This document shows, one piece after another, positions 11,586-21,503 of a DNA stretch of 33,447 nucleotides (positions are counted from its first letter, which is position 1; each line of letters opens with the position of its first letter). Source of the stretch: Basidiobolus ranarum (lineage: Eukaryota; Basidiobolomycota; Basidiobolomycetes; Basidiobolales); the NCBI GenBank assembly GCA_040143965.1, contig JASJQH010000075.1:1-33447 (forward strand). Reading direction: 5' to 3'. The notes beneath the pieces were generated by a model. That model was given only the letters and a program-made list of their open reading frames with translations, was not told the DNA's origin and did no database searches. A program made the position numbers and the translations under genes.

Positions 11586-14500
11586 ATGCGGTTTCCTCAA
11601 CTCTCTAGAGCCGCTAGACCTTTAACTCAAGGTCTCCGCGCCCAAACTATTCTTCGACCCCAACTTGCTAAATCTCAAACCCCTCTTCTCTATACCAGCA
11701 TTCGCAAGCAACATGCTGCCGCTGCTTCTAGTAATGCTGACTCCTTTTTGCAAGGATCTAACGCTAGTTATGTCGAAGAGATGCATGAGGCTTGGTTGAG
11801 AGATCCTTCTTCTGTCCATATCTCTTGGCAAATCTATTTCAAAAACTTGGCCAACGGTGCCAAGCCTACTGATGCTTTCCAAGCTCCACCTACTATCTCT
11901 AATGCCAGCGTTTCCTCTTTCCAATTCACTGAAGTTCCCCATACTGCTGCTGCTTCTTCCGATATTTCGGAGCATTTAAAGATTCAATTGATGGTCAGAG
12001 CATATCAAGTTAGAGGCCATCATATCGCTAATTTAGATCCTCTTGGTATTTTGCATGCCGATTTGGATTCTTCTATTCCCTCTGAATTGAACCCCTCTCA
12101 TTACGGTTTCACCGAGGCTGACATGGACAAGGTTTTCTCATTAGGCCCTGGTATTCTTCCTTCATTCGCCTCAGAAAAGCCATCCATGACCCTTCGTGAG
12201 ATTATCTCCAACCTTAAGAGCATCTACTGTGGATCCATTGGTATTGAGTACTCTCACATTCCCGATCGTACTCAATGTGACTGGATTCGTCAACATATCG
12301 AGACTCCTAGTCGTTATAAGTTTAGCCTCGAAGAGAAACGTATGATTCTCGATCGTTTGGTCTGGTCCGATTCATTCGAGAGATTCGTTGCCAACAAATA
12401 CAAGAGTCAAAAGCGTTTCGGTCTTGAAGGTTGTGAATCTTTAATTCCTGGTATGAAAGCATTGATTGATCGTTCCGTTGACAATGGTGTGGAATCTATC
12501 GTTATGGGTATGCCCCATAGAGGTCGTTTGAACGTTTTGAGTAACGTCGTTCGTAAGCCTAACGAGTCTATCTTTTCCGAATTCAGTGGTTCCATGGAGC
12601 CTTCTGTTGAAGGATCAGGTGATGTTAAATACCATTTGGGTATGAACTACGTTCGTCCTACTCCATCCGGTAAACGCGTTCATCTCTCTTTGGTCGCCAA
12701 TCCTTCCCATCTTGAAGCTGTGAACCCAGTTGTTCTTGGTAAGACTAGAGCTCTTCAACATTACAGCAATGACAAGGAAAAATCTCGTAGCTTGGCTCTC
12801 TTGCTTCATGGAGATGCTGCCTTTGCTGCCCAAGGTATCGTGTATGAGACTTTAGGCTTTGCTGAGCTTCCTAACTACAGTGTTGGTGGTACCATTCACA
12901 TCGTTGTGAACAATCAAGTTGGTTTTACCACTGATCCTCGTTTCGCTCGTTCTACCCCCTACTGTACTGATATTGCTAAGGCCATTAATGTACCTATCTT
13001 CCACGTTAATGGTGATGATGCTGAAGCCGTCACTTACGTATGTCAACTAGCTGCCGACTGGCGTCAAACCTTCAAGAAGGATTGCGTCATTGATATCGTC
13101 TGTTATCGTCGTCATGGTCATAATGAAACCGATCAACCCAGTTTCACACAACCCAGAATGTACAGACATATTGCTAACCAGGCCCCAGTATTGGAAAAGT
13201 ATATTGAACAACTCGTCCAAGAAGGTTCCATCTCCAAGAAAGAAATTGAGGAGAACAAGGAGAGAGTCTGGAATACTTTGGAAGAAAGCTACGCCAAGAG
13301 CAAGGATTACGAGCCAACTTCCCGTGAATGGCTTTCCAGCTCATGGAACGGTTTCAAGTCTCCCGCTGAGGTAGCCAAGGAGACTCTTCCTACCTACCCA
13401 ACTGGTGCTTCTATCGATAGTCTTCGCAAGGTTGGAGCTGTCATCAGCTCATACCCTCCTGACTTCGAGGTCCATTCCAACCTCAAGAAGATTTTGAAGA
13501 CCAAAAAGAAGACCATTGATGAAGAGAAGGGTATCGACTGGGCTACTGCTGAAGCACTTGCCTGGGGTACTTTGTTACTTGAAGGTAACCATATCCGTTT
13601 AGGTGGACAGGATGTTGAGCGTGGTACCTTCTCTCAACGTCATGCTGTTCTTCATGATCAAAATAACGAAAATCAATACGCTGCTTTGGCACACATCGCA
13701 CCCACACAACCAGCATTCACCATTTGTAACTCTTCCCTCTCAGAGTATGGTGCTTTAGGTTTCGAACTTGGATATTCTTTCGTTAACCCTAACTCACTTG
13801 TCATGTGGGAAGCACAATTCGGTGATTTCGCTAATACTGCTCAATGTATCATTGATCAATTCATCGCCTCAGGTGAAAAGAAATGGTTACAACGTACCGG
13901 TTTAGCCATGCTTTTGCCACATGGTTATGATGGTCAAGGACCCGAGCATTCTAGTGCACGTATTGAACGTTTCCTTCAATTGTGTGATGAGAACCCTTAC
14001 TACTTCCCTACACCCGAGAAGCTTGCACGTCAACATCAAGATTGTAACATGCAAGTGGTATACCCAACTACCCCAGCTAATTACTTCCATGTGTTGCGTA
14101 GACAAGTATATCGTGGATTCCGTAAACCATTGGTTGTATTCAACTCTAAGTCCTTATTGAGACATCCTCTTGCACGTTCTTCCTTCGATGAAATGATCGG
14201 TGATACCAAATTCCGTCGTTACATTCCCGAATCTAGCCCGGAAATCGTTGAACCAGAACAAGTTAAGACTCATATCTTGTGTAGTGGACAAGTGTACTAC
14301 GCTTTATTGAAGGCTCGTGACCAAAATGGTATCAAGGATGTTGCTATCTCACGTGTTGAACAACTTAACCCCTTCCCCTTCGATCTTGTTAGAGATAATC
14401 TTGATAAATATCCTAATGCACAAGTAGTTTGGGCTCAAGAGGAACCCTTGAATGCAGGTGGTTGGTTCCATATTGAACCTAGACTTCGTACAGTATTCGC

Positions 14501-14681
14501 ACAAACACAACATCATCAAGGAAAGGCTATTCGTTATGCAGGTCGTGAACCAGGTGCTGCTACTGCTACCGGAAATAAGAAACAACATTTGATCGAAGAA
14601 TGGAGTCTATTAAGTAACGCACTCTTAGGTAAAACCGAAAAACCTAAGGAAATTGTTCAAGGAGTTCCACTTTGGAATTAA
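11586..14681 (+). CDS. KGD1: 2-oxoglutarate dehydrogenase E1 component, mitochondrial
   Basis: A single exon encodes 1031 residues, the normal length. E1 decarboxylates 2-oxoglutarate using thiamine diphosphate and passes the succinyl group to E2 lipoamide in the TCA-cycle complex of the mitochondrial matrix. The first about 50 residues are rich in Arg, Leu, Ser and Ala with no acidic residue, fitting an import presequence. The N-terminal E2-binding motif [14 protein letters not shown] follows. The thiamine site shows HRGRLNVL (His311) and [10 protein letters not shown] (Asp410) with NNQVGF (Asn443). The transketolase-like pyrimidine domain includes [14 protein letters not shown], and the C-terminal domain contains [17 protein letters not shown] chose the ATG at 11586, not an upstream frame extension, because it begins the presequence. 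The codon use looks biased toward a restricted set, as for a strongly expressed gene. No intron interrupts the coding part, unlike most neighbours; a leader intron is possible. Confidence 0.97.
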   Translation: MRFPQLSRAARPLTQGLRAQTILRPQLAKSQTPLLYTSIRKQHAAAASSNADSFLQGSNASYVEEMHEAWLRDPSSVHISWQIYFKNLANGAKPTDAFQAPPTISNASVSSFQFTEVPHTAAASSDISEHLKIQLMVRAYQVRGHHIANLDPLGILHADLDSSIPSELNPSHYGFTEADMDKVFSLGPGILPSFASEKPSMTLREIISNLKSIYCGSIGIEYSHIPDRTQCDWIRQHIETPSRYKFSLEEKRMILDRLVWSDSFERFVANKYKSQKRFGLEGCESLIPGMKALIDRSVDNGVESIVMGMPHRGRLNVLSNVVRKPNESIFSEFSGSMEPSVEGSGDVKYHLGMNYVRPTPSGKRVHLSLVANPSHLEAVNPVVLGKTRALQHYSNDKEKSRSLALLLHGDAAFAAQGIVYETLGFAELPNYSVGGTIHIVVNNQVGFTTDPRFARSTPYCTDIAKAINVPIFHVNGDDAEAVTYVCQLAADWRQTFKKDCVIDIVCYRRHGHNETDQPSFTQPRMYRHIANQAPVLEKYIEQLVQEGSISKKEIEENKERVWNTLEESYAKSKDYEPTSREWLSSSWNGFKSPAEVAKETLPTYPTGASIDSLRKVGAVISSYPPDFEVHSNLKKILKTKKKTIDEEKGIDWATAEALAWGTLLLEGNHIRLGGQDVERGTFSQRHAVLHDQNNENQYAALAHIAPTQPAFTICNSSLSEYGALGFELGYSFVNPNSLVMWEAQFGDFANTAQCIIDQFIASGEKKWLQRTGLAMLLPHGYDGQGPEHSSARIERFLQLCDENPYYFPTPEKLARQHQDCNMQVVYPTTPANYFHVLRRQVYRGFRKPLVVFNSKSLLRHPLARSSFDEMIGDTKFRRYIPESSPEIVEPEQVKTHILCSGQVYYALLKARDQNGIKDVAISRVEQLNPFPFDLVRDNLDKYPNAQVVWAQEEPLNAGGWFHIEPRLRTVFAQTQHHQGKAIRYAGREPGAATATGNKKQHLIEEWSLLSNALLGKTEKPKEIVQGVPLWN

Positions 14682-15695
14682 GAAATTAAATCCTTTCAAT
14701 AGTTCTTATTAGTTGAACATGTAAATTCGCTTATCTTGTATGTAGTGAAGTGAAGTGGACTGGAATGGAATGGAATGGAAAAGAATATCCTCTTTATCTA
14801 TAATTGAAATTTAGTCGGTTATCCTTCATTCTGTTTCGCTCCTATTTCATTTTATCTCATACTAAATCATTCCATCATCTAACATCACATTTTCACCTTT
14901 ACCTTCACTCTCACTTTCGCTTACACATTTCACTCACCAATTTCACTTTACAAACTAAACACTATTTTATTAGTATTTGATATTGATATTGAAACCGAAA
15001 TTGAAATTGAATACGAAAATTTATTATTATGTATAACAAAAAAAAATTCACCAATTTTACCAAAATTCAATAATTTATACTATTATATTCATATATATTT
15101 ATTGGAATTTAGATGGATAAATTTGATGTATAAAACAATCAAACTCATTGCATGGTTATTAATAAAAAAAGAATTGCATTCATACATTCAATTCTTATCG
15201 TTCCTAAAATGATTGGGTTGTTTTCTAAAAATTAAATGTTGGTTTTTAATGAATGGGATGTTAAAGAGTAAGAGCAAAGACAAGGACCAGAGAGGAAAGT
15301 AAAATGGGATCCACCGTTTCACTTCCATCACAATATATAATCTACAATCTACAATATAACTAGTGTAATGAAACAAAAGAGAATGATTAAATTGGAAAGG
15401 TTGATTTGGTACATGAATTCGAATAGCCTATATATTTCATAAGTAAATATTCCCCTCTCCTCTCTTCTTTGCTCTCCTTCCCCCACCAAAATCACTATAG
15501 AAGTGATCAAAGGAGGAAATTCCTCGGAATTATTAATCCATTTTAATACTTAACACATTAAACAAGACAAGAAATAATAAATGAAAGAAAAATTCATAAA
15601 TGCTCTGCACAAAGAAAAGAAAATTTGATCAATATGTGAAAAAAAGAAAGTTTCGAAAAGTTACAAGAAGGGTCTCGGTTGTTTATATTTCTGAT
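14682..15695. other. Convergent 3' gap between OGDH and the RBR ligase, low complexity
   Basis: About 1 kb of very AT-rich DNA shared by two 3' ends. It holds (TGGAA)4 at 14761-14780, pyrimidine-rich CATTTCACTCACC-like runs at 14820-14960, and imperfect GATATT/GAAATT repeats at 14980-15015. T and A tracts follow. AATAAA-like strings occur at 15160-15170. The minus frame at 15188-15376 has no family resemblance. Confidence 0.5.
14761..14780 (+). repeat. Short tandem repeat (TGGAA)4
   Basis: Four perfect copies of TGGAA lie 80 bases downstream of the OGDH stop, preceded by a related GAAGTGAAGTGGAC stretch. This is a simple microsatellite in the 3' flank. Confidence 0.85.
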
Positions 15696-17815
15696 TCAAG
15701 CTGAACCTCGTTGCGGGGTGGCTAATTTGGCCTGGATCGCAATCACGTTAGGGACACCAATTTCGGGCTATAGCAATAGGTACAGTTAGTGAGACTGATC
15801 TCTAGTTAATATGAAGCTGTAAAAATATATATACCATCTCGCTCACGCTTCCTGTCTTAGCTGTTGTTGGTGACTCGACTTCTGCTGAAGGTCCGTTCTT
15901 GGCACCGCGACATTGATAAAAGCCACATTTCTTTTGGAAGAATTTCGTTAGTTCAAGGATGTGAGATAAATAGAATGACCAGAATTATGTTCTATACCTC
16001 TGACCAAGTGTCTCTACAAATCCAACAGAATCGGTGACCACAATGCAAGCAGTCCACTTTGTTGCAGCCGTCGTCTCTGTTGATGAGAATGCAGCAATTT
16101 GGGCAACTTTTACTGTTTAGGGAGAAGAAAAGTTGAGCATTAGGAAGATTGATGCACGCTTTGATAATGTACGCATACCTGTTCTGGAGCTTCCACTTCA
16201 AGTTCTCGACAGACTCTGAGTAGGTACTTGAATTACGAACTTGATCTTCCATGTATTCAAAGCAAGTCATAGCCTTGTGATGACTACCCTCACCACAACG
16301 TAGACAAACTTCTTGATAACATTTTTGACTAAGTTGTATTGTTAGCAATATTCACATCATTGTAGTAGTACAAGTGTGTTACCAGCTAACTTGCGGGAAA
16401 TTGGCAATATGCATAAATTGTAATTCTTTCCATAATTCTGGTCGAAATTCTAATGACACTAGTTTGGATGAGATTTTGGCTGCTGCTGAGATTAAAGAGT
16501 CGGTTTCCCCTTCAAGTTTTCTTTTCTTAACTTTTGAACTGCAAACAAACTTTAGTCCATGGAATGATTCCAGTTCATTTCTAAACATGCTTACCTTTTG
16601 GGCATATTTTTCTTGCTCCCTTCATTACTCCAAACGTACCATAGTCCTAGACAGTCAATCATCTTTTCCAGGGTATATTTGTACATGTCGGCCACAGTAA
16701 TGCTTCCACCAGAAAGGAAATTACGATAATCGGCACTGAATTTGTTTAGAAATTCGGAAGTATTCAAGGCGGCATAATTCGTTGTTTGGAAGAACTCATT
16801 CAATAAATCATGGACTTCATCAAAGTATCTATAAAAAGTAAACATAATATTTAGATTTCCCGTACGTCTGATACAAGTAGAAGAGAATCAGACCATACCT
16901 TTCACGGTCCGCTTTGTAACTGATAGGCTCCATTTTTGCTCCACGAACCTCATGTTCACACTCGGGACAAAAACGAGTAAAAGCCCGGTATGGTCGATTA
17001 TATGTATTGTATAGTTCTACTGTTTCAGGGTCTACATACTATAACGCATAGGTTGTTAGTGTCAAATGAAAGTAAAGGGCTAATATATGGTATACAATGT
17101 AAATAGCAGCTTATAGTGAAACTGCTACTTACTTTGCTCCACTCTGATTGGGAAAGAACGTCCTGGCATACTGGACATTTGATTTTGGTAATACCTAAGC
17201 CCCAAGAGTTATTGACTACCTCTTTGACATACCTATTGTAATATAGTAAGAAATGGGTGAGTTTCCAACCTTTGAACAACAATTCTTATCCAAATAAGAC
17301 ACATACCTTTTAAAGCAGTCACGGCAGTACTGATCTCTACAATAGTCAAGGCAGAAATCAAGTTGAGCGTCAAAGCAGATGGAGCAACGTTGTAGCCAAT
17401 ACTCAATGTCAGGTGAAGAAGTCATATTGAAAGTCCGAGAAGTTTTGTCGGCGGTAGTGCTAGCTCCGTGGATAATTGCTTTTGCCAGAAGTTGTAATGT
17501 TCTAAGAAATATAGCAGGAATAATCAACCCAGGTAAGAATATGTAGAACAAGGGTAAGAAATAAGCAAGTAGGAGTTCAGTAAAAGAGAGTCGATGGAGT
17601 AAAGGTAGTTCGTTAGTCGAAACAGGTAAATTGAGATTGCCCAACAACAGCACTCGAAAGGGAGCAATATAAAAGGGGGAGTTATGGAACAAAGAAGGTG
17701 GAAAGCAGTAGGAAAAGATATTAAAGTAACTCAAGTCCTGAGGAGAGTGAAGCGAAGCCTGGTCAGTGCTGGGGGTCTCAGCAAGAATTGAAGATTCTGG
17801 GGAGGAAGGGTTCAT
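15696..17815 (-). CDS. RBR-type E3 ubiquitin ligase with N-terminal membrane segment
   Basis: Nine exons on the minus strand: 17815-17307, 17232-17133, 17038-16899, 16828-16595, 16538-16383, 16328-16179, 16112-15998, 15930-15835 and 15767-15696. They give 523 residues. RBR ligases take ubiquitin from E2 onto a RING2 cysteine before passing it to substrate. Residues 79-117 include a strongly hydrophobic run (LLLAYFLPLFYIFLPGLIIP), so the protein is probably membrane-anchored. RING1 spans 144-192 (CSIC, CLDYCRDQYC, CPVC), with Asp161 where His is usual. IBR ligands are Cys227/Cys230, then an insert of about 150 residues, then Cys380, 383, 388, 391, His396 or 397, and Cys402. RING2 (433-475) reads CPNCCILINRDDGCNKVDC with Cys446 as the expected catalytic residue and CGHRFCWIC after it. 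The insert carries a basic KVKKRKLE patch. The last exon rests on a good branch site (CTAAC) and open frame; without that splice the protein ends about 10 codons after exon 8. Overall relation to Ariadne/RNF14 groups is unclear. Confidence 0.85.
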
Positions 17816-18914
17816 TTTAGGTGAGTGGAATTGAAGAACGGGGGTTAGAGGGGGAGGAATTGATATAGTGATTGGAAGTCTTAATAAAGATCGTAGAGAG
17901 ATTGACTATCTAAATGAGAAAATAGGGAGCAATTTGGGATGGCTGACGGAATCAGTACAAGATGGGAAGATAAATCCAGTGTCTATAAAGAAGGGGCTTA
18001 TGAGGAAATAGGAATAGGAATAGGCATGAGGATGGGATGCAATGAATGAATGTCAAGAACGAGAGAGTGCTGCGAATACTGAAGAAACACACTGAACAAG
18101 AAGACTGAGGTTTGGGACAGGTTGTGACTCGTTTCTGGATTAGGATTGGGTAGGGCAAAATAGGTAACAGGCTCACACTTCAATTGCTACTGGGACTGAA
18201 TACGAAATGGAACAAAAGGGGCTTGCAACTAGGGTTAGCCAGGTAAATGGTTCAACAGAATAGTGAATGGCACACAGGCTAATAGACAGATGAATGTATA
18301 TATATTGCTATTGCATGTATGATGAGTGTATATGATGCATTAAGCGTGTCAAGGATTGACAAAAAGGGGTTGACCACGGAAACAAAGGGAATGTAATAGG
18401 AAATTGATCCTTACCTGAGCTTGGATCCGAGGTCGTTTCAGGCTGAGCGGAATCCCGAAACGGAGTAGAGTGGTTTTTAGAGACTAGAGGGAAACTATGC
18501 TAGGCGTTGGGCTGGCTAGGTTGAGAGAGCACTGTGGAAGGAGCGTGGTGAAAGAAGGAGATCGAGAAGAATAAGAAGAGTGAGGGCAGGGGGGAACAAT
18601 ATATAAATACGAGGGGCAAATCCAGGAGTAGGGGAGCTGAGATCAACGGCCTTGTTGAATGAAGACAAAGCTTACGAGCGGAAGTGGAAACTGGCCAAGA
18701 TGGAATTATAGTTTAATAAGACCTTGAGCCTTTATTGGAGATCAAGTCTCTGGTTGCGTTCATTCCTTGTTCCACATAAAACCTTAGTTTACACTGCAAT
18801 ATAATGTGGAGGAGACTGAACAACGATGCTGACCCTAACCCCGTAGCTCCTGATTGGTGCTTTCCTTCCAATCCTCTTGCCATCTCCTGGAATTAATATC
18901 TCTCGGGGGAATTC

Positions 18915-18951
18915 GTACCAGCCCTGTGACTGTTTTTGACAGTCATGGTAC
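18915..18951. repeat. Inverted repeat able to form a 13-bp interrupted hairpin
   Basis: The arms GTACCA...TGACTGT and ACAGTCATGGTAC pair perfectly over 7 plus 6 base pairs. The loop is TTTTG and there is a one-sided 6-base bulge (GCCCTG). It lies in the intergenic DNA and is followed within 30 bases by the direct repeat. It may be a protein site, a scar of a small mobile element, or a folded RNA segment. Confidence 0.7.
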
Positions 18952-18977
18952 ATCCGACTGCCGCATTTAGGATAACT

Positions 18978-19030
18978 TAATCAAGTGACGGCTCATTTAA
19001 TTATCTAGCCATAACACTAATCAAGTGACG
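18978..19030. repeat. Direct repeat TAATCAAGTGACG, 40 bases apart
   Basis: TAATCAAGTGACG occurs at 18978-18990 and again at 19018-19030. Each copy is followed by TCTAGCCA (about 19004-19011 and 19035-19042), so the repeated unit is about 35-40 bases with small differences. A further CACCTAGCCATCACCTAACC lies close downstream. Confidence 0.75.
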
Positions 19031-19497
19031 ACTCTCTAGCCACACCACGGCTATCCACCATTTGAGCGCCTCAAACCAGATAAATACAAAACCATCACCT
19101 AGCCATCACCTAACCCTCACTGGCCCCATGATCTCTGCATCAGCTGTGATTAGACAAAGAAGATGCAACTTGATCATCCCATGTCATTATCACAGCCCCT
19201 TGCCTCCTAATTTTACCCCTGGTTTTGCCGTATCTATCTAATCATAATCTCCAGAGACTTATCTGGCGGCTATTCCAGAAATGTGCATGCAATAATCCAA
19301 GGTCATTCATAAAATGAATGTCAAATGAAGTTTATTTCCAAAGTCAAGATTGGGTGAAAATTATTGAAATATGGATGGTAAGGAATAAGTTCGAGTACTA
19401 GTGATATCAGTAATAAAGGTGAACCCTACACAGTAATTATTTCAGAATTGTTATTGTTACAAAATTAACGTGTTGTAGGGGAAATCTACAGAGTTGC

Positions 19498-19980
19498 TTA
19501 TAAAGCAAGGGCAGCAAAGATACCAGCAATGGCAAGGGAGGAGCCGGTCAATTTGTAAGCATCAGAGGTAGGCTTGCCTGATGCATTGGGAGCATTACTA
19601 CTGTTGGGATTAGCACCGGTGCTTGGGACGGTGTTAGTAGGAGCGGTAGTAGGAGTACCTGCGGTGGGAGTAGCGAAGATCTGAGTATCATTGAATCCGG
19701 CGCAAAGGGTTGTGTACTCAGATTCAGCAATCTTCTTCTGACCCTGAGCAGTAGGATCATTAGGGCATTGGAGATAGCAGTTGATGACAGCAAATTGGAT
19801 TCTACACTTGCAAAGAGGACGGTTTAACTCGGCAGGGTTGGTGTCGCAAATAGCTTGATTGTTTTTGTTAATGGAAATGCATGAATCCATAGTACCTTGT
19901 CCTTGACAGGTACTGTTGTTTTGAGCAACAGCAAGAAGGGCAGAGGACAAGAAAACGAGGGAGAAGGCAGAGAATCTCAT
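19498..19980 (-). CDS. Small secreted eight-cysteine protein with GPI-anchor signal
   Basis: A single exon gives 160 residues. The start used is the ATG at 19980; the frame is open one codon further but that codon is GTG. The protein begins with a clear signal peptide (MRFSAFSLVFLSSALLAVAQ). A core of about 70 residues follows with eight cysteines (STC, DSC, AIC, LCKC, INC, LQC, TLC) and an NNST N-glycosylation site. After it come a Thr/Pro/Ser/Asn-rich stalk (about residues 100-137) and a hydrophobic tail (SSLAIAGIFAALAL) with small residues before it, as in a GPI attachment signal. Eight cysteines recall CFEM domains in number, but I could not match the CFEM spacing and do not assign it. 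The role is probably at the cell surface or wall. A TATATA box lies about 80 bases upstream of the start. Confidence 0.85.
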   Translation of the reverse strand: MRFSAFSLVFLSSALLAVAQNNSTCQGQGTMDSCISINKNNQAICDTNPAELNRPLCKCRIQFAVINCYLQCPNDPTAQGQKKIAESEYTTLCAGFNDTQIFATPTAGTPTTAPTNTVPSTGANPNSSNAPNASGKPTSDAYKLTGSSLAIAGIFAALAL

Positions 19981-20058
19981 CACAAGTATTATGGAAGATG
20001 GAAGTTAAGGAGAGGGGTGAGGAAAGAAGATAACCTTCAATAGTCAACTCGAGAGGTG

Positions 20059-20064
20059 TATATA
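20059..20064 (-). promoter_or_regulatory. TATA box of the GPI-anchored protein gene
   Basis: CTATATAC on the minus strand, about 80 bases upstream of the start codon at 19980, fits a core promoter with a short leader. The assignment rests on position and sequence only. Confidence 0.55.
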
Positions 20065-20681
20065 GGGCAAAACAGAAATTTATTTCGAGGCCTCAACCAA
20101 CTGAAATGGGGTAGGTATTAAAGAGGGCCAATCAAGGGCTGCAGAACCGAAGTAATGTTGACAATGTGTTTAATGGCGATTCTTAATTTAACGATAAAAG
20201 GAGGGTTATTCCATCGAATGATTCCGAAAGCAACGGTGGATTTCATATAAAGCTTCAATACAATTCATCCACAAACAATACGAATTGTCGGAAAATAAAG
20301 TTTGCCCTGTATCTCCCAGGTACAGGCAGAAGCGGGAGCTACTGACCAAACCAACTCCCCTACAATACGCAGAGCATTAAAATGCATATATTAGCTTCTT
20401 TACCAGCCCTAATAACTAACCCTAAGTACCCTTCTAACTAACTCTGCTGGCCCTTTTGCTTAGAGTTTAAAAGAAAATCGATGATCATTTGGAAATCCAC
20501 CAAACGATTTAAGTTCTTTGGAGATATATTAGGAACATATTGAGCACAAATTGAAATGTGTGTAACATTTGATGAGAGTTTTGTTGGATGGTAATTTCAT
20601 TCCATGTTGTGCTAAATAAAACTCACAAGAAGAGTGGAGGTGCGACTTAATCATGTTGCACAGATTTATTCATTCTCACCA

Positions 20682-20768
20682 GATTAGTTCAACTCGGTGC
20701 CTGGCCTACCCATTGATTAGCACGGGATTAGCTCCACTCGGTGCTTGTTCTACCATTGATTGACACCA
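20682..20768. repeat. Imperfect tandem repeat, two units of about 44 bases
   Basis: Unit one (20682-20725) and unit two (20726-20768) both begin GATTAG, share ACTCGGTGC in the middle, and have CTACC followed by ATTGATT near the end. They differ by several substitutions and a one-base gap. The pair lies about 250 bases upstream of the small hypothetical gene. Confidence 0.7.
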
Positions 20769-21012
20769 TATTTATCTATAGTAACTCTTCTCATGCAGTG
20801 CTAGCTCACTTCATTTACATGGTGTTCAGTTGCCAGATAAGTATCTTTCTAACCGGATTTCTGATGTAGAGTGATGTGGAACTAAACCATGAGTTAATTC
20901 GAAAATTAATAAATCATTGAATCTTAGCTTGGGCTGGTGCTCGTCCTCGTCCTTTTTTCGTAAATATTGTTGACATACCGTGGTGCTTCTTGCATCCTAT
21001 TTCATTTTGATT

Positions 21013-21237
21013 ATGTCTTCCGCAGTCGCCACCCGCACACCCGACCTACAATCTTCGCTTAACACAGGTTTAGAAACCGAACCGAGTCCCACTTCTAGTA
21101 CTTCAATTGATTCAATGGAAGTTGATGAAGGCACTCAGGCAAATATCCCCCAATATGCCCTAAAGAGACGGGGAGGTATATGCGTAGTTGATAACTCAGT
21201 TCAAGACTTTTTAGACGGTAGAGAAGCAGAAAACTAA
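21013..21237 (+). CDS. Hypothetical small protein, 74 residues
   Basis: An intronless frame of 75 codons starts at ATG 21013 (MSSAVATRTPDL); the frame stays open for 33 bases upstream without another ATG. The first half is Ser/Thr/Pro/Glu-rich and looks disordered. The second half, with IPQYALKRRGGICVVDNSVQ and ending FLDGREAEN, looks more structured and non-random. I do not recognise the family. Downstream DNA is T-rich, like a 3' flank. It could be a genuine small nuclear or regulatory protein, or one exon of a larger gene, but no convincing continuation was found. Confidence 0.5.
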   Translation: MSSAVATRTPDLQSSLNTGLETEPSPTSSTSIDSMEVDEGTQANIPQYALKRRGGICVVDNSVQDFLDGREAEN

Positions 21238-21503
21238 TAGCCTTTGTTACTTATTATATTGTACTTTCGACTTACATATCACTAATGACTAACTATAGTT
21301 CCTTTGTATATTGAAAATTGTTATGTCTCTTTCTCTGTTCACTTGGGCTATTTGCGTACACGCGCAAAGTGGGTACAACTTAGTTTTGATATGTATCATA
21401 TTTATTGTTTGTCTTAATTGTAAGCCACTGCGTGTATCAAGTAGTCTGTATTCACCTACCTTTCTAGCTAGCTTCGTAGTACTATAAGCGCAAGTAAAGA
21501 TAG

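Larger units (their letters stand above)
17816..19497. promoter_or_regulatory. Upstream region of the RBR ligase and 3' flank of the GPI protein gene
   Basis: The gap of 1.7 kb lies upstream of the minus-strand ligase. A strong minus-strand splice donor (CAG then GTAAGG, at 18414) near a TATA-like run (ATATATAAATAC, 18599-18610) suggests a spliced 5' leader for the ligase; this is inference. Teloboxes lie near 18229, 18830 and 19110. An inverted repeat (18915-18951) and a direct repeat (18978-19030) are listed separately. The overlapping minus frames at 17952-18183 look like chance. Confidence 0.45.
19981..21012. promoter_or_regulatory. Divergent intergenic region between GPI protein and small hypothetical gene
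   Basis: One kb containing the GPI gene promoter (TATATA at 20059-20064). It also has a telobox-like TAACCCTAAG near 20419-20428 and an imperfect tandem repeat at 20682-20768. No protein family was seen in any frame. Confidence 0.5.

Noticed and set aside
17952-18183. Two overlapping minus-strand frames rich in Pro, Ile, Leu and Ser
   Set aside because: They overlap in different frames, are low-complexity, and lie in the pyrimidine-rich leader region of the RBR ligase.
19498-19980. CFEM domain in the GPI protein
   Set aside because: Eight cysteines fit in number, but the spacing and the expected central Asp context could not be matched by eye.
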